NCBI RefSeq assembly: GCF_011082085.1
Contig: NZ_CP041063.1
Location: forward strand, 2,900,001 to 2,964,000
DNA length: 64,000 nucleotides
Reading direction: 5' to 3'
DNA from: Bacillus sp. Cs-700
Lineage (GTDB): Bacteria > Bacillota > Bacilli > Bacillales > Guptibacillaceae
The notes beneath the pieces are model-generated. The model searched no databases and was not told where the DNA came from. It saw nothing but the letters and a program-made list of their open reading frames with translations. Made by a program: the position numbers and the translations under genes. Shown piece by piece: positions 30,002-42,022 of this stretch; the first letter of the stretch is position 1; each line of letters opens with the position of its first letter.

Positions 30002-30708
30002 GAAAAGAGTCCTCCAATAAACGATTGCGTCTGATTAAGCTGCTTTTCCATCTCCATAATATCATCAGCAAAATAGACGTTAATTAACACAACAAATGTA
30101 TTCATTGTCATGTGTGCAATAATCGGTACGATCAGACGCTTTGTTTTCACATATAGAAAGGCAAAGGTTAGACCCATTGCTGTATAGATGAGTATGTGAG
30201 AAAAGTCAAAGTGAATCGCTGCAAATATAACTGAGCTAAGAATGCCGGCGATCCAGAAGTTAAATCGTTTGTATAATGATCCGAAAATAACTTTTCGAAA
30301 AACGATCTCTTCAAGAATTGGTCCAATAATGGACGTTACAATGATAAAAATTGGAGACGCCTTTGCCACTTCAATAAGCATTTCGGTGTTCTCAGAACCA
30401 GGATCAATGCCAAATACATTCATCTCGATCATAGCTGCAATAATTTGGGAAGCATATGCCATAAATACGCCTAGAACACTCCATCCGACTGCTTGACCAG
30501 GTGATACGCGAGCAGAGCGTTCAAATGGAACATCAGGAGTGGAGCGGAGAAGAAACAACATAATAATCAGGGCAGTAAGAAAACTAAAAACTGACCAGGT
30601 GACAATGGGATCAGCGACGTTAAGTTGCTGAAGTAAAGGAACGCCTACAACCCCTGAAAGCTGCATGACAATATAGGTAATCAGTATAGTCCAATAATGT
30701 TTGGCCAA
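29998..30708 (-). CDS. ydiL: CPBP-family intramembrane metalloprotease (YdiL-type)
   Basis: 236-aa polytopic membrane protein. The Abi/CPBP motifs are present: EEIVFRKVIFG (motif 1), FxxxH in SVIFAAIHFDFSH (motif 2) and HMTMNTFV (motif 3), which form the presumed zinc/catalytic site. Family members include CAAX-like prenyl proteases and bacteriocin self-immunity proteins; the substrate here is unknown. AAAGGAGTT lies before the start. Divergent from groESL. Confidence 0.9.
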   Translation of the reverse strand: MAKHYWTILITYIVMQLSGVVGVPLLQQLNVADPIVTWSVFSFLTALIIMLFLLRSTPDVPFERSARVSPGQAVGWSVLGVFMAYASQIIAAMIEMNVFGIDPGSENTEMLIEVAKASPIFIIVTSIIGPILEEIVFRKVIFGSLYKRFNFWIAGILSSVIFAAIHFDFSHILIYTAMGLTFAFLYVKTKRLIVPIIAHMTMNTFVVLINVYFADDIMEMEKQLNQTQSFIGGLFS

Positions 30709-30935
30709 GAATCATAACTCCTTTAAATGGTTTGCATGCCTTAAAAGGCACTGCGCATACTCGTATTAGTTTAACACACTTTTAAAAGGGAATGCCGTTC
30801 ATAAGACTTCCTAAACTGTATTAAATCGTTTAATCGAATATACTCGAAAAACAGGTCAGAAGTCTTATCTTTTCATGTCAGATCTTGGCGAGTAGGGAAG
30901 AAAAGAAAAAACTGAAAAAAAATCAACTTTACTAC

Positions 30936-30964
30936 TTGCAAAAGGATACTGAATTATTTATTAT
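30936..30964 (+). promoter_or_regulatory. SigA promoter of groESL
   Basis: TTGCAA (30936-30941), 17-bp spacer, TATTAT (30959-30964), directly before the CIRCE operator. Confidence 0.8.
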
Positions 30965-30973
30965 ATACATGTG

Positions 30974-31000
30974 TTAGCACTCGACGATGGTGAGTGCTAA
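30974..31000 (+). promoter_or_regulatory. CIRCE operator (HrcA binding site)
   Basis: TTAGCACTC-N9-GAGTGCTAA, a perfect consensus. HrcA bound here represses groESL until heat or misfolded protein titrates GroEL. Confidence 0.98.
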
Positions 31001-31044
31001 AAAACGAATCAAACCATAATTTCCATCTGAGGAGGGTGTTTGAG

Positions 31045-31332
31045 TTGTTAAAGCCTTTAGGTGATCGAGTAGTCATCGAACCAATTCAATTAGAAGAAAA
31101 AACGTCTAGTGGGATCGTGCTTCCGGATTCTGCGAAAGAAAAGCCACAAGAAGGTCGCGTCGTATCTGTAGGTAGCGGTGCACTAACTGATGGTGGAGAG
31201 CGCGTAGCTCTTGAAGTATCAGAAGGCGATGCTGTTATCTACAGCAAATACGCTGGTACTGAAGTGAAGTATGACGGTAAAGAGTATCTAATCCTTCGTG
31301 AAAATGACATTCTTGCAGTCGTAGGTAAGTAA
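31045..31332 (+). CDS. groES: Co-chaperonin GroES
   Basis: 95-aa lid of the GroEL chamber. Begins [13 protein letters not shown]; mobile loop [14 protein letters not shown]; ends ILAVVGK. TTG start at 31045 is chosen because GAGGAGGG lies 8 bp upstream and B. subtilis groES uses the same start; an upstream ATG frame runs through the CIRCE region and is not real. Heat-inducible through CIRCE/HrcA. Confidence 0.97.
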   Translation: MLKPLGDRVVIEPIQLEEKTSSGIVLPDSAKEKPQEGRVVSVGSGALTDGGERVALEVSEGDAVIYSKYAGTEVKYDGKEYLILRENDILAVVGK

Positions 31333-31371
31333 CTACAAAAAATAAAAGCACTACATACATTAGGAGGGTAA

Positions 31372-33092
<1,721 letters not shown>

Positions 33093-33220
33093 TTGATTTC
33101 TTAGTTGATTGAGATGTGGGGAGATAGGTCAAAAGTCCAGTTATAATGCCTAGTATTCAATATAGGAATGATGGATGTACCTATCCTTTGCCTCATAGTT
33201 TTGATTTAACAATTCACCGT

Positions 33221-33254
33221 AGCAATTTGCCATAATGGTAAATTGCTTTTTAAA
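33221..33254 (+). terminator. Second terminator-like hairpin before the island
   Basis: AGCAATTTGCC-ATAA-TGGTAAATTGCT followed by TTTTT. Insulates the island from groEL read-through. Confidence 0.7.
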
Positions 33255-33282
33255 ATTAAAGCTATTTTAACCTATGAAATGG

Positions 33283-33288
33283 TATAAT
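33283..33288 (+). promoter_or_regulatory. Candidate -10 of the Lamassu-type operon
   Basis: TATAAT at 33283-33288, 42 bp before the hydrolase ATG. No good -35 at 17 bp; the best (TTAAAG) is 21 bp away, so the promoter may be weak or regulated. Confidence 0.5.
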
Positions 33289-33329
33289 ATTGAAAAAGTT
33301 TAAAGGCAAATCTATAGTAGGGGGATAAA

Positions 33330-34403
33330 ATGAGTATAAAGATAAAAGCATTACCTGCTAATGATGGAGATTGTTTCATCATTACTTTCGGAGAAGGAAA
33401 AAAAATATACAATATCCTTGTTGATGGAGGTAGTACTACTAGAAATTCACTAAGGAAGTTAAAGCTAGAATTACAATCGATAAAAGAATTGAATCAATGT
33501 ATAGATTTATTAATAGTTACTCATATAGATAAAGATCATATAGAAGGTATCTTAAAAATTTTTGAACTTGATATTTATAAAAGTTTAATAAAAAAGGTTT
33601 GGTTTAATTCAGGAAGGAATATAGCTAACTTCTTCAACACCATTCAAACAAGTGAAAGAGACATTCCAATTTTATTAGGTAATGACATAAAAATAGGAAT
33701 TGAACAAGGTAATAGCTTAGAAAAGGAGCTTATTAAACAAAATTTAGTAACAGAAGAAGTTATCATTCAGGGAAAGAAATTTAATCTAGATGAGGCGACA
33801 TTACATATATTGTCACCCAGTATTAATAATCTCAAATCACTAAATGAAATTTGGGAAGTTGAATTAGAAGAAGGAAATTCTGATTTGCAAGTCTCTGTAT
33901 CTGAAAAACTGAATGATTATAATGAAACTATTAAAGTTTTAAGTGATCGGAAGTTTTTTGAAGATAGATCAAAAGTTAACGCAAGTAGTATTACATTTCT
34001 GCTTGAATATAAAGATAAAAAGATACTTATGTTAGGAGATGCACCACCTTCCATCATTATAGAAGGATTAATGAAATTAAACTATAATTCTCAAAAAAAA
34101 ATATATATAGATCTAATGAAAGTATCACATCATGGTAGTAGGAAAAACACAAGTACTGATTTGCTTGATTTAATTGATTGTAGTAGATACTTAATTAGTA
34201 CAAATGGTGGGAAAGTTAAAAGGTTGTTACCTGATAAAGAATGCTTGTCTAGAATTATCTCTAATAATGAGGAAAGGAAAGTAGAATTCTATTTCAATTA
34301 TCCGGTTTTTGGAAATATTTTTTCCGATGAAGAAATCGAGGTGTATGGTATTGATTGCTATGATATTTCTATAGAACCTATTGATTACATAGTGGAGGTA
34401 TAG
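33330..34403 (+). CDS. ComEC/Rec2-type metallo-beta-lactamase-fold hydrolase (Lamassu hydrolase component)
   Basis: 357-aa soluble hydrolase. The N-terminal core has LVDGGSTTRNS, the metal motif THIDKDH (His65, Asp67, Asp69, His70; HxDxDH as in ComEC), a metal-binding Asp in MLGDAPPS, and SHHGS (His267-His268). No membrane segments, so only the hydrolase fold of ComEC is shared. ComEC-type domains degrade nucleic acids or nucleotides; the substrate here is unknown. Strong AT bias against the neighbours. AGGGGGATAAA precedes the ATG. It leads a tight four-gene operon and corresponds to the hydrolase of Lamassu hydrolase-protease systems. Confidence 0.85.
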   Translation: MSIKIKALPANDGDCFIITFGEGKKIYNILVDGGSTTRNSLRKLKLELQSIKELNQCIDLLIVTHIDKDHIEGILKIFELDIYKSLIKKVWFNSGRNIANFFNTIQTSERDIPILLGNDIKIGIEQGNSLEKELIKQNLVTEEVIIQGKKFNLDEATLHILSPSINNLKSLNEIWEVELEEGNSDLQVSVSEKLNDYNETIKVLSDRKFFEDRSKVNASSITFLLEYKDKKILMLGDAPPSIIIEGLMKLNYNSQKKIYIDLMKVSHHGSRKNTSTDLLDLIDCSRYLISTNGGKVKRLLPDKECLSRIISNNEERKVEFYFNYPVFGNIFSDEEIEVYGIDCYDISIEPIDYIVEV

Positions 34404-34406
34404 AGT

Positions 34407-35786
34407 GTGCATAAAAAATTATCCGTTAAAATAACTATAAAAGAAGATGATGCCACACTCTCTATTGGGAGTGGGTGTATATATAATCCAGGTGAAACGG
34501 ATTATATGTATGTTTTTACAGCCAAACATTGTTTAGTAGGTAAAAAAGGCGAGCTGGAAGCTTCTTTATCAAAGGAAAAAATAAAGATTCAAAGGCAGGA
34601 ACATGTTAATAAAGAATGTTACCTAGAAATAATAGATTATTTTCTACACCCAAATGATACCCATGATTTGGCGATAGTATTGGTTAAACCTATTGATGAT
34701 GTTCCTACAGTGAAAGTTAGCACTGTGGAAAATAATCTGATTGGAGAATTTTATGGTTTTCCTAGTCCAATGCCAGAAGGAGTGGGGTTAGGTTTTAAAA
34801 TTACAGATAAATTACTGGATAAGCAAACTAAGATGTTTCAAATAAGAACCGAGGATACCCTTGATACATATTTAAGTGGAGCTGCTACCAATTGTCAGGG
34901 CTTCTCTGGATCAGGGGTTTATAGTATAAAAAATGGATCTACTGAACTTATAGGTATTATAACAAAAATAGCTTCTAAAGATGTGGCATTTTCAAGGCTA
35001 GATGCTGAAAGTGTTGAGAAACTAAATGAAATATTACAATATGTGCAACTTCCAACTATAGAGGTGGAGACCCCTAAACCACCCATACAAATTCAACTGG
35101 ATAATTACTTACCTCGTTTCAATAGTAGAATTGCAAGAATTAGGAGTGAAGATTTTAAAGAGTTAATAAATAAATCAATGGAAGAGGTATATGGAGCACT
35201 TGTTAGTATGAATGAATTAGAACTAAAGGAATTCCTATCCAAATATTATCACCCTCGTGCAGGATATGAAAGAGAAGTAATCATCTCACAGGGGCTTGGA
35301 GAGCTATGGGAATTATTAACTTATATAAATTGTAATGCTGAAAGGTGGAAATTAACTAACTATGATATATCTAATTTAGAGATTATATATGAAGAAACTA
35401 AGGAATTTGTTAATTTGATATTCTCATTGGATAGGTTTTCGATACCTTTCATTACATTGCAATTAGGGTTAGAGCTGGCATCGTCTCCTTATAAAAAAAT
35501 AATATTTGAAAATCTCTGGATAATAGATAATTTTCATAACATTTATGACGATGAAAATATCTGTCTTAATTGTGGTAATGGAAAAAATTATCCTTTTGAT
35601 AACTTGTTAAAAGATTTTAGTGAATTAAATGAAACTGGATTACTCAAAGGTATTGAACCAAAGAATAATACATTTGAAGAATTAGGAAATATAAAAATAT
35701 TATGTGCTAATTGTATCAGAAAATCAGGTATGGACTTTCTAATTAAGAATAACCAATTAGTAAATATAGAGAGGGCTAGTCAATGA
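34407..35786 (+). CDS. Trypsin-like serine protease with C-terminal zinc motif (Lamassu/ABC-3C effector)
   Basis: 459 aa. The N-terminal half (residues about 1-205) is a trypsin-fold protease: His41 in FTAKHCL, Asp87 in HDLAIV, Ser167 in GFSGSGVY. There is no signal peptide, so it acts inside the cell. The C-terminal half is helical and ends with two CxxC pairs (Cys386/Cys389 and Cys433/Cys436), a likely zinc knuckle, and is probably the part that binds the ATPase complex. GTG start 3 bp after the hydrolase stop, with GTGGAGGT upstream. Predicted effector released or activated by the LmuB-LmuC sensor. Confidence 0.85.
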   Translation: MHKKLSVKITIKEDDATLSIGSGCIYNPGETDYMYVFTAKHCLVGKKGELEASLSKEKIKIQRQEHVNKECYLEIIDYFLHPNDTHDLAIVLVKPIDDVPTVKVSTVENNLIGEFYGFPSPMPEGVGLGFKITDKLLDKQTKMFQIRTEDTLDTYLSGAATNCQGFSGSGVYSIKNGSTELIGIITKIASKDVAFSRLDAESVEKLNEILQYVQLPTIEVETPKPPIQIQLDNYLPRFNSRIARIRSEDFKELINKSMEEVYGALVSMNELELKEFLSKYYHPRAGYEREVIISQGLGELWELLTYINCNAERWKLTNYDISNLEIIYEETKEFVNLIFSLDRFSIPFITLQLGLELASSPYKKIIFENLWIIDNFHNIYDDENICLNCGNGKNYPFDNLLKDFSELNETGLLKGIEPKNNTFEELGNIKILCANCIRKSGMDFLIKNNQLVNIERASQ

Positions 35787-35787
35787 T

Positions 35788-36324
35788 ATGAATAAATTAA
35801 ACGATTTATTTTTAGAGTATAATGAATTCAAGTTAATAAAAAAGGAATGGCAATTTCTCGACAGTGTGTATGTTTCTCACAAGAGTATATTTGGTTTAAA
35901 GCACTTTGATACACTAGACCAATTAATGAATGAATGGGAAAGGTCTCAAACGGAATTTGCTTCAAGAGTGCAAGGGAGATTAAAGAATAATTATGATGGT
36001 TATCGTTGGGATATGTATTTGATTATGTATGTTAATGAAGATATAAATCCATTAGATAGAAAATACATAGAAAATGATAGGTTGTATTTTAGGAAAATCG
36101 TAATCTCTAAAAGTGAAATAATTGAGGAGAGATTGCCGTTCAAATTAACATACAATGAATCTTTTGATACTTTTTTATTTGGTCACCAACATTTCCTTAC
36201 CAATTTAAAAGAACAATTACCTGCAGAAGTAACTAATAGATTAGATGAAGGCTTCTTTGAAATAGCTAATCAACTATCAGAAGAACAGATTTTCAGTATA
36301 ATTGTAAGAAAGTTGGGTGAATGA
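35788..36324 (+). CDS. ABC-three-component middle component (LmuC-like)
   Basis: 178-aa cytoplasmic protein with no enzyme motif. It resembles ABC-3C middle component 1: an NNYDGYRWDMYLIMYV strand followed by IENDRLYFRKIVIS. These proteins link the SMC-like ATPase to the effector. Starts 1 bp after the protease stop region and overlaps the ATPase start by 4 bp (ATGA), so all four products are coupled. The assignment rests on motif memory plus context. Confidence 0.75.
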   Translation: MNKLNDLFLEYNEFKLIKKEWQFLDSVYVSHKSIFGLKHFDTLDQLMNEWERSQTEFASRVQGRLKNNYDGYRWDMYLIMYVNEDINPLDRKYIENDRLYFRKIVISKSEIIEERLPFKLTYNESFDTFLFGHQHFLTNLKEQLPAEVTNRLDEGFFEIANQLSEEQIFSIIVRKLGE

Positions 36325-39144
36325 TGTTTATAAAACGGTTGGAAGTTGAAGGTTTTCGAGGTTTTATTGAAAAGCAGGTTTTTAATTTAGGGCAATCCAA
36401 AGTCATTATTCTCTTTGGACCAAATGGGCACGGAAAAACCTCATTCTTTGATGCTTTGGAATGGGGGTTAACTGGAAGGCTCCATAGGTATGATACATCA
36501 AATGATGAGCGAAACCGTTCAAAGTTCATCGCTAATCAGACAAAGAAGAGTTCTATTCCGAAAGTGAAGCTAGTATTAAGAAATAGTGATGAAAAAGATA
36601 TTACTATTATAAGAACTGGAGAAAAAAATAAGGGTAATTCGACTGATTATGGTAAGAGTGTTCTCGAGATAATTAATGAAAATGGTATTCAAGTTAATGA
36701 CCCTGAGGATTATTTAACAAAATTAATTGTAAATACTGAGTGGTTACAAAAAGTAAACCTTAATAATATCAATAGGATGTATAACTTAACTCATAATTTG
36801 GGACAAGAGAAGATAACACATTTTATTAACGATACAAAAGATGGAGAACGATATAACTCACTATCAGAAATGTTAGGTACTGATTACTTTAGAGAATATG
36901 AAATTAAATTTAAGAATGTCAAGGAAAAAATCAATAATGAAATTGAAGAGAGAAAGAGCTATCTAAAGGAGATAGAAAACAAAAAGGGTTTAGTAGACAA
37001 GGAAATCGAGTTGTTACAAAATCAGATGGATCATCAGAATGTATCTGAAAACGATATTGAAAATTTACTAAAAAAAAGTTTAATGACTGTGTTAATTCAA
37101 ACTTAAAAATTAGAGATGACATTACAGGTCTTCCGAAATACTTAAATAAGTTAAAAGGTGAGGAGTTAGAAAAAGAAGGGATATTATCAGAGAAACTTAG
37201 GAAAGTAGAGTCTGCTCAAGTTAATTTTTTAAGTAAGAAAAATAGATTGTTGAATGAACAGGAATATTATATAGGTTAAAAAAATTAACGGAATTGCATG
37301 ATAAAACAAATATAATAAATGAACTTAATGCACTAAAAATTCAACTCCCAAATGTAAACAAGATATTAGTAAATTAAACGATAGTAGGCATCAAAAGACT
37401 CAATTGAATCAGGTACTTAGTCAACATCAGAAAAAATTGATTATGATGTTGAGTTATTTAATAAATTATATACTGTAATTGATGAAGCTAATATAAATTA
37501 TAATTTTCAACACGCATTAGAATTTGTAGAGAAAATATTAATGGCTCTCTATTACTCGAAGATGCAAAATCTATCTTACTAAACCTTAATAGTTTAAGTA
37601 ATGAAAAAGTGATGTTAGAAAAAGAGTTTGAATTAAGAGAAGAACTTTTTAATGATTCAAAAAAAATGTTAGAAGATGCTTCTATTTAAATGACCAACAC
37701 AAACAATTGGTAAAAACTACTGTTGAATATCTTGAGAATCATAAGGATTTAACCAGTTGTCCAATCTGTGGTAGTGAAGGAAAAAGTAGCAGCGATATTA
37801 TAAGACATATAGAAAATAGTGGATTGGCCAATGCTTCTAATTTTGCTGAACTTTTAAAAAGGAGTAAAGGATTTGGAGATGAGGCCAAAAAAGCTGAGGT
37901 GAAATCAGAATAATTAAAAGTATAAAGGAAAATCAAAATAAACTTAAGAGATTACTTAATGAGTACGATGAAGTGTTAAGTAAAAAAAAGATTGAGATTA
38001 ACACTTTGGAAAATGAAGTAAGAAGGGTATCTCAAAATATAAAAATGGAAGAAGCTAAATTAATTGAGATTGAAGAAGAGTTAAATAAGTATAATCTCTC
38101 AATTGATCTACAAAACTGAAGATTTAGTTAATACTGTTACAAATAAGATAAAAATTTTATCTGAGAATAAAATAAAATTAGAAAAAGAGTTTAATATTAA
38201 TGAAACATACAATTTAGAAGGTTTACTAGAGGATAATAAACGGCTTTTAACAAAATAAAGTGAGAAGAATATTTAATTCAAACGATGTCTTCTTTGGGTT
38301 TAAGGAAGATTTTGATGTGAATAAACGAATCATATTTATATGCAAAATACAAGAAATAGAACAGAGACAAAAAACAAACAATGAAAGAAAACAAATTATT
38401 AATAATCTTAAATCCAATATAGATTCATTATGTTAATAGACAGAATAAAAGAGGGCAAGTGTAAGTTAGAATCATTCAAAGAACAATTTAAAACTGAGGA
38501 AAATTATATTGAGGAACTAAATAATGATTAACGTTAATTAATCAACTAATTAGCAGTGTTCCAGATACAATTAATAAGCTCAACATGAGTCACTTCAAAT
38601 GTTGTTTAATTTAGTTCAAAGCATTTATAATAAAATAAATTCCCATCCCTTATATAGAAAAATTGAATTTAGTGCTACTAAAAGGTATAAATCAAACAGG
38701 TTGTTATTGAATGTCTTGACTGAAGATGGAGTTGAAAGTACCCTACTTTTATTTATAGTGCAGCCCAAATTAGAACATAGCAATATCTATTTTCTTACAA
38801 TGGCAATTAAACAAAAATGGACTCCCTAAATCTAATATGTATGGAGACCCTATACAAAGCATGGACGATTTGAATATTATATCTTTTATTGATCTTATGA
38901 GGGTATTGTAAGTCAGGAACACATTGAAAAACAATTTATTATTTCAACACATAACTCTAATTTTTACGATATGTTGAAGAAAAAATTTAGAATGCTTGAT
39001 ATAGGTTTAATTTATTATGAGTCATATGGAAAAAATGGCCCCGTATTTAATAATGATCAAGGAAAGTTTTCTGATGAAGGAGCGGTTATCCCATTGGTAG
39101 ATAAACACAATCAGAGTACCGTTAATGAGTTGACACTTTTTTAA
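36321..39144 (+). pseudogene. SMC/Rad50-like ABC ATPase (LmuB-like), reading frame broken in this sequence
   Basis: Sensor ATPase of the Lamassu/ABC-3C operon; about 940 aa if frames are restored. Residues 1-252 are intact with Walker A GPNGHGKT (33-40), followed by a long coiled coil. The zinc-hook-like CPICG lies at about 37760 and a second coiled coil follows. DPIQSMDDL (Walker B/D-loop; about 38848) and the H-loop FIISTHNSNFYDM (about 38940) lie at the end. From 37070 the frame shifts at least ten times, the first seven all by loss of one base in A/T runs, while the protein code itself stays conserved. This suggests consensus deletion errors; genuine decay cannot be excluded. Confidence 0.82.
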
Positions 39145-39347
39145 ACGAAAGTTGATATAGCTTTGCTTAACCAAGTAGTCTATTTTATCTTCATTTGTAT
39201 GAAATAGGTAAAATCACTACACAATTTTATCTATAAATACCACTTAAAACACGAGTGGTACAAAGTCTATCTGCTAAAAGTGCTATCATTTTACTAATAA
39301 ATGCAAGCTTCAGCTACAAAAAGAGATATTACACCCTCTCACCTTAA
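39145..39347. other. Island right flank, no gene seen
   Basis: AT-rich, no credible ORF. One weak hairpin (ACCAC-TTAAAACAC-GAGTGGT at about 39239-39260). No integrase, transposase or tRNA fragment is visible. Confidence 0.5.
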
Positions 39348-39436
39348 GGGCGCATGATGTAATTCATGTTCCCTACTGCTCAGAACATTGAGTAGATTTA
39401 AAGCTTCCTCCAGTTTTATGACTGTGGGAAGTTTTT
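39348..39436 (+). repeat. Right copy of groEL-3'-end direct repeat
   Basis: GGGCGCATGATGTAATTC onwards repeats 33000-33090, including the terminator hairpin (AAGCTTCCTCCAG ... CTGTGGGAAG). Differences are mainly single-base losses (for example GGCGGC to GGCGC, CATCTGAG to CATTGAG, AAGCTTT to AAGTTT) plus two substitutions. Confidence 0.9.
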
Positions 39437-39543
39437 TATGTTCTGTGCATTAAACATGAGAAGGAATAAATCACATCCTATTCTGACTATATGACAAAAA
39501 ACACTTGTAACAGCAAGTCTATCAGTATAAAATAAAACAACAG

Positions 39544-39556
39544 GTCATCTGATGAC
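39544..39556. promoter_or_regulatory. Candidate LutR operator before lutP
   Basis: GTCATCTGATGAC, a perfect 6-1-6 palindrome, 67 bp before lutP and just downstream of a promoter-like TTGTAA/TATAAA. The identical 13-mer recurs before lutA. A T-run follows, so a weak terminator is an alternative reading. Confidence 0.65.
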
Positions 39557-39622
39557 TTGTTTTTTTATAACTTGAACTGAAAGCGCTAACAAATTATGAA
39601 CCTAAGAAAACGGAGGTAGTTG

Positions 39623-41201
39623 ATGCTACTACTTGTTGCTTTAAGTGCCATTTTAGCCCCATTTATCTTTTTAGTGCTCCTTCGAATGCCTGCTAAGAAA
39701 GAATGTTCTTCAGTGCGTTAATTGTTATTATCTTAGCTTCTTTTGTTTGGGGGTAGAGGGAGAGGTTATTCTTGCATCTGTTCTGGAAGGATCGCAAAGG
39801 CGGTAACCATCTTATTTATTTTGTTCGGTGCGATCGTTTTATTGAATACACTTCGTCATACAGGTGCTGTGAATCGAATTAATCAAGGGTTTCGAAAATA
39901 TCAACAGACATGCGAGTGCAAATTGTTATTGTGGCTTTTTTATTTGGGGCATTAATCGAGGGTGCTGCAGGATTTGGTACTCCAGCGGCGCTCACCGGAC
40001 CGCTGTTAGTAGCGTTAGGTTTTACCCCAATGGCAGCAGCGGCAATTGCTCTCATTGCAGATAGTTCAGCGGGATTTATGGTGCTGTCGGTACGCCAATT
40101 CAAGTGGGGCTTAGTAATCTACCAGACGCAGGTTTATCTTTTTATCAAGATATCGGTGTCAAATTGCTTTTTCGATTTATTTGCCGGTACTTTCATTCCG
40201 TTTATATTAGTCGTTGTTCTAACTGTGTTTTTTTGGTAAAAAGAAGAGTTGGAAAGATGCAATAGAATGCTCCCTTGGACATTATTAATCGGAATTACTT
40301 ATACGTCATCGGCTTATCTCTATGCTGTTTTGTTCGGTCACGAGTTGTTGCTATCTTAGCTTCCCTTACCGGGTTAGTCGTAGCGACACTCACTGCAAAG
40401 AAAGGTTTCTTGATTCCGAAATCTTCATGGCAAGAAGCACTTCAAGAAGGTTTTGTTATAGACGAAAAAGGCTCAAAGATGGGATTAGCATCAGCCTGGT
40501 CTCCTTACTTGATTATTGTTGCGCTATTGTTATTGACTCGAATTGTACCTGTTGTAAAAGACTTCACGTTACGTTGGGTGGACTTGACGTGGTCGAATAT
40601 TTTAGGTGTTGAAGGCATTACTTCCAAGTGGCAAGTATTGTATTCACCGGGAACTGTGCTCGTGCTTGCAACGATTTTAGCGGTACTCATTCAACGAAAA
40701 TCATTCCGGAATTTTTCAGCTGCTGCAAAGGAATCGATCCTATCGATGAAAGATGCAGCGTTAGCTTTAATCGCCACACTGGCTCTTGTGCAAGTATTTA
40801 CAAATTCAGGAATGAATATGAACGATCTGATTAGCATGCCTCAATACATAGCTCAAACCCTGGCGAGTGGGTTTGGTTCCATGTGGGTGCTCGCTGCTCC
40901 ATTTCTTGGAGAATTGGGAGCGTTTATTACTGGGAGTGCGACAGTATCGACACTCACGTTTTCTCCCATTCAATATAGCATTGCGAAAGAGACGGGACTC
41001 GCAAAGGATACAATTCTATCGCTTCAAGTTATTGGGGCTGCCGCTGGTAATATGATTTGTGTTCATAACGTTGTTGCAGCAGGAACTGTGGTTGGGCTTT
41101 CTGGAAAAGAGGGAGATATTATTCGGAAAACGATTTTACCAGCTTTGCTATACGGACTTCTCGTTGGGGTAGCTGCTTTACTCTTGACAGTGCTGTTTTA
41201 A
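39623..41201 (+). pseudogene. lutP: L-lactate permease LutP, 5' part frameshifted in this sequence
   Basis: LctP-family lactate/proton symporter, about 525 aa when frames are restored, with multiple membrane helices. Begins MLLLVALSAILAPFIFLVLLR (ATG 39623, GGAGGT upstream). Segments in different frames then follow the family: [57 protein letters not shown]. From about 40275 the frame is open to the end (GAAAGNMICVHNVVAAGTVVGL). At least five one-base changes lie in 39700-40330, several in G runs. The neighbouring lut genes are intact, which favours consensus error over decay. Confidence 0.85.
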
Positions 41202-41275
41202 TTGCTTCGTCACTTTTCCAATTCTTCTATTTAGAGTAAAATAAAAGTAACACACGATAGGAAGTTGGAGGGTAA

Positions 41276-41983
41276 ATGGTGGAATATAAACCGATTCGAT
41301 CGAAAAAAATCTATGAGCAAGTCGCAGATTCTCTACTCGAATCGCTGAAAAATGGAACATTGAAGTCAGGAGATAAACTTGATAGCGTGGAAGTTTTGGC
41401 GAAAAACTTTAATGTCGGAAGGTCGGCTATTCGAGAGTCATTAAGTGCGCTTCGTGCAATGGGTATTCTTGAAATGCGACAGGGAGAAGGGACATATGTG
41501 AAGTCCTTTGAAGCCTCGCGTTTTTCGCTACCTGTATCCGTCGCATTTTTGATGAAGTCAGAGGATCTGAAGGAACTATTGGAAGTACGAAAGATTTTAG
41601 AGGTTGGCGCAGCGGGATCGGCAGCTTCGTCACATAAAAATGAAGATTTGTTTCCGATGAAAGACGCCCTTAGGAAAATGGAAGAGGCAAAGGGAAGTGG
41701 TGAGATTGGGGAACAGGCTGATTTAGCGTTTCATATGGCATTAGTGAAAGCGAGTCACAATCAAATGCTGATTAACTTAATGAACAGTGTTTCTGAAATT
41801 ATGATGCAGGCGATGCGAGAAACGCGTAAATTGCTGCATACTCCGGAAGGGACAGAACGCTTGTTACAAGAACATCAAAGAATATTAGATGCAATCGAAA
41901 CTCGTAAAGAGGATAAAGCTCGAGAAGCAATGTTAGCACATCTTAACAATGTAGAAGAGTCGTTAGCTAATTTTATGAAGTGA
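41276..41983 (+). CDS. lutR: GntR/FadR-family regulator of lactate use, LutR-like
   Basis: 235 aa. N-terminal GntR winged helix (IYEQVADSLLESLKNGTLKSGDKL, FNVGRSAIRESLSALRAMGILEMRQGEGTYV) and a C-terminal FCD/FadR helical effector domain with the metal-binding His pattern (DLAFHMALVKASHN; LQEHQRILDAI). Lies between lutP and lutABC, both of which carry the same GTCATCTGATGAC palindrome upstream, so it is the likely repressor that responds to lactate. GGAGGGTAA precedes ATG 41276. Confidence 0.88.
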   Translation: MVEYKPIRSKKIYEQVADSLLESLKNGTLKSGDKLDSVEVLAKNFNVGRSAIRESLSALRAMGILEMRQGEGTYVKSFEASRFSLPVSVAFLMKSEDLKELLEVRKILEVGAAGSAASSHKNEDLFPMKDALRKMEEAKGSGEIGEQADLAFHMALVKASHNQMLINLMNSVSEIMMQAMRETRKLLHTPEGTERLLQEHQRILDAIETRKEDKAREAMLAHLNNVEESLANFMK

Positions 41984-42022
41984 AGGGATCTGATTTAGGC
42001 AGTTTCCTTTTTATTTCGTTTA

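Noticed and set aside
36321-39144. Calling the ATPase several independent small genes (for example 37707-37913 and 38599-38829)
   Set aside because: The pieces continue one another as a Rad50/SMC-like protein when single bases are restored.
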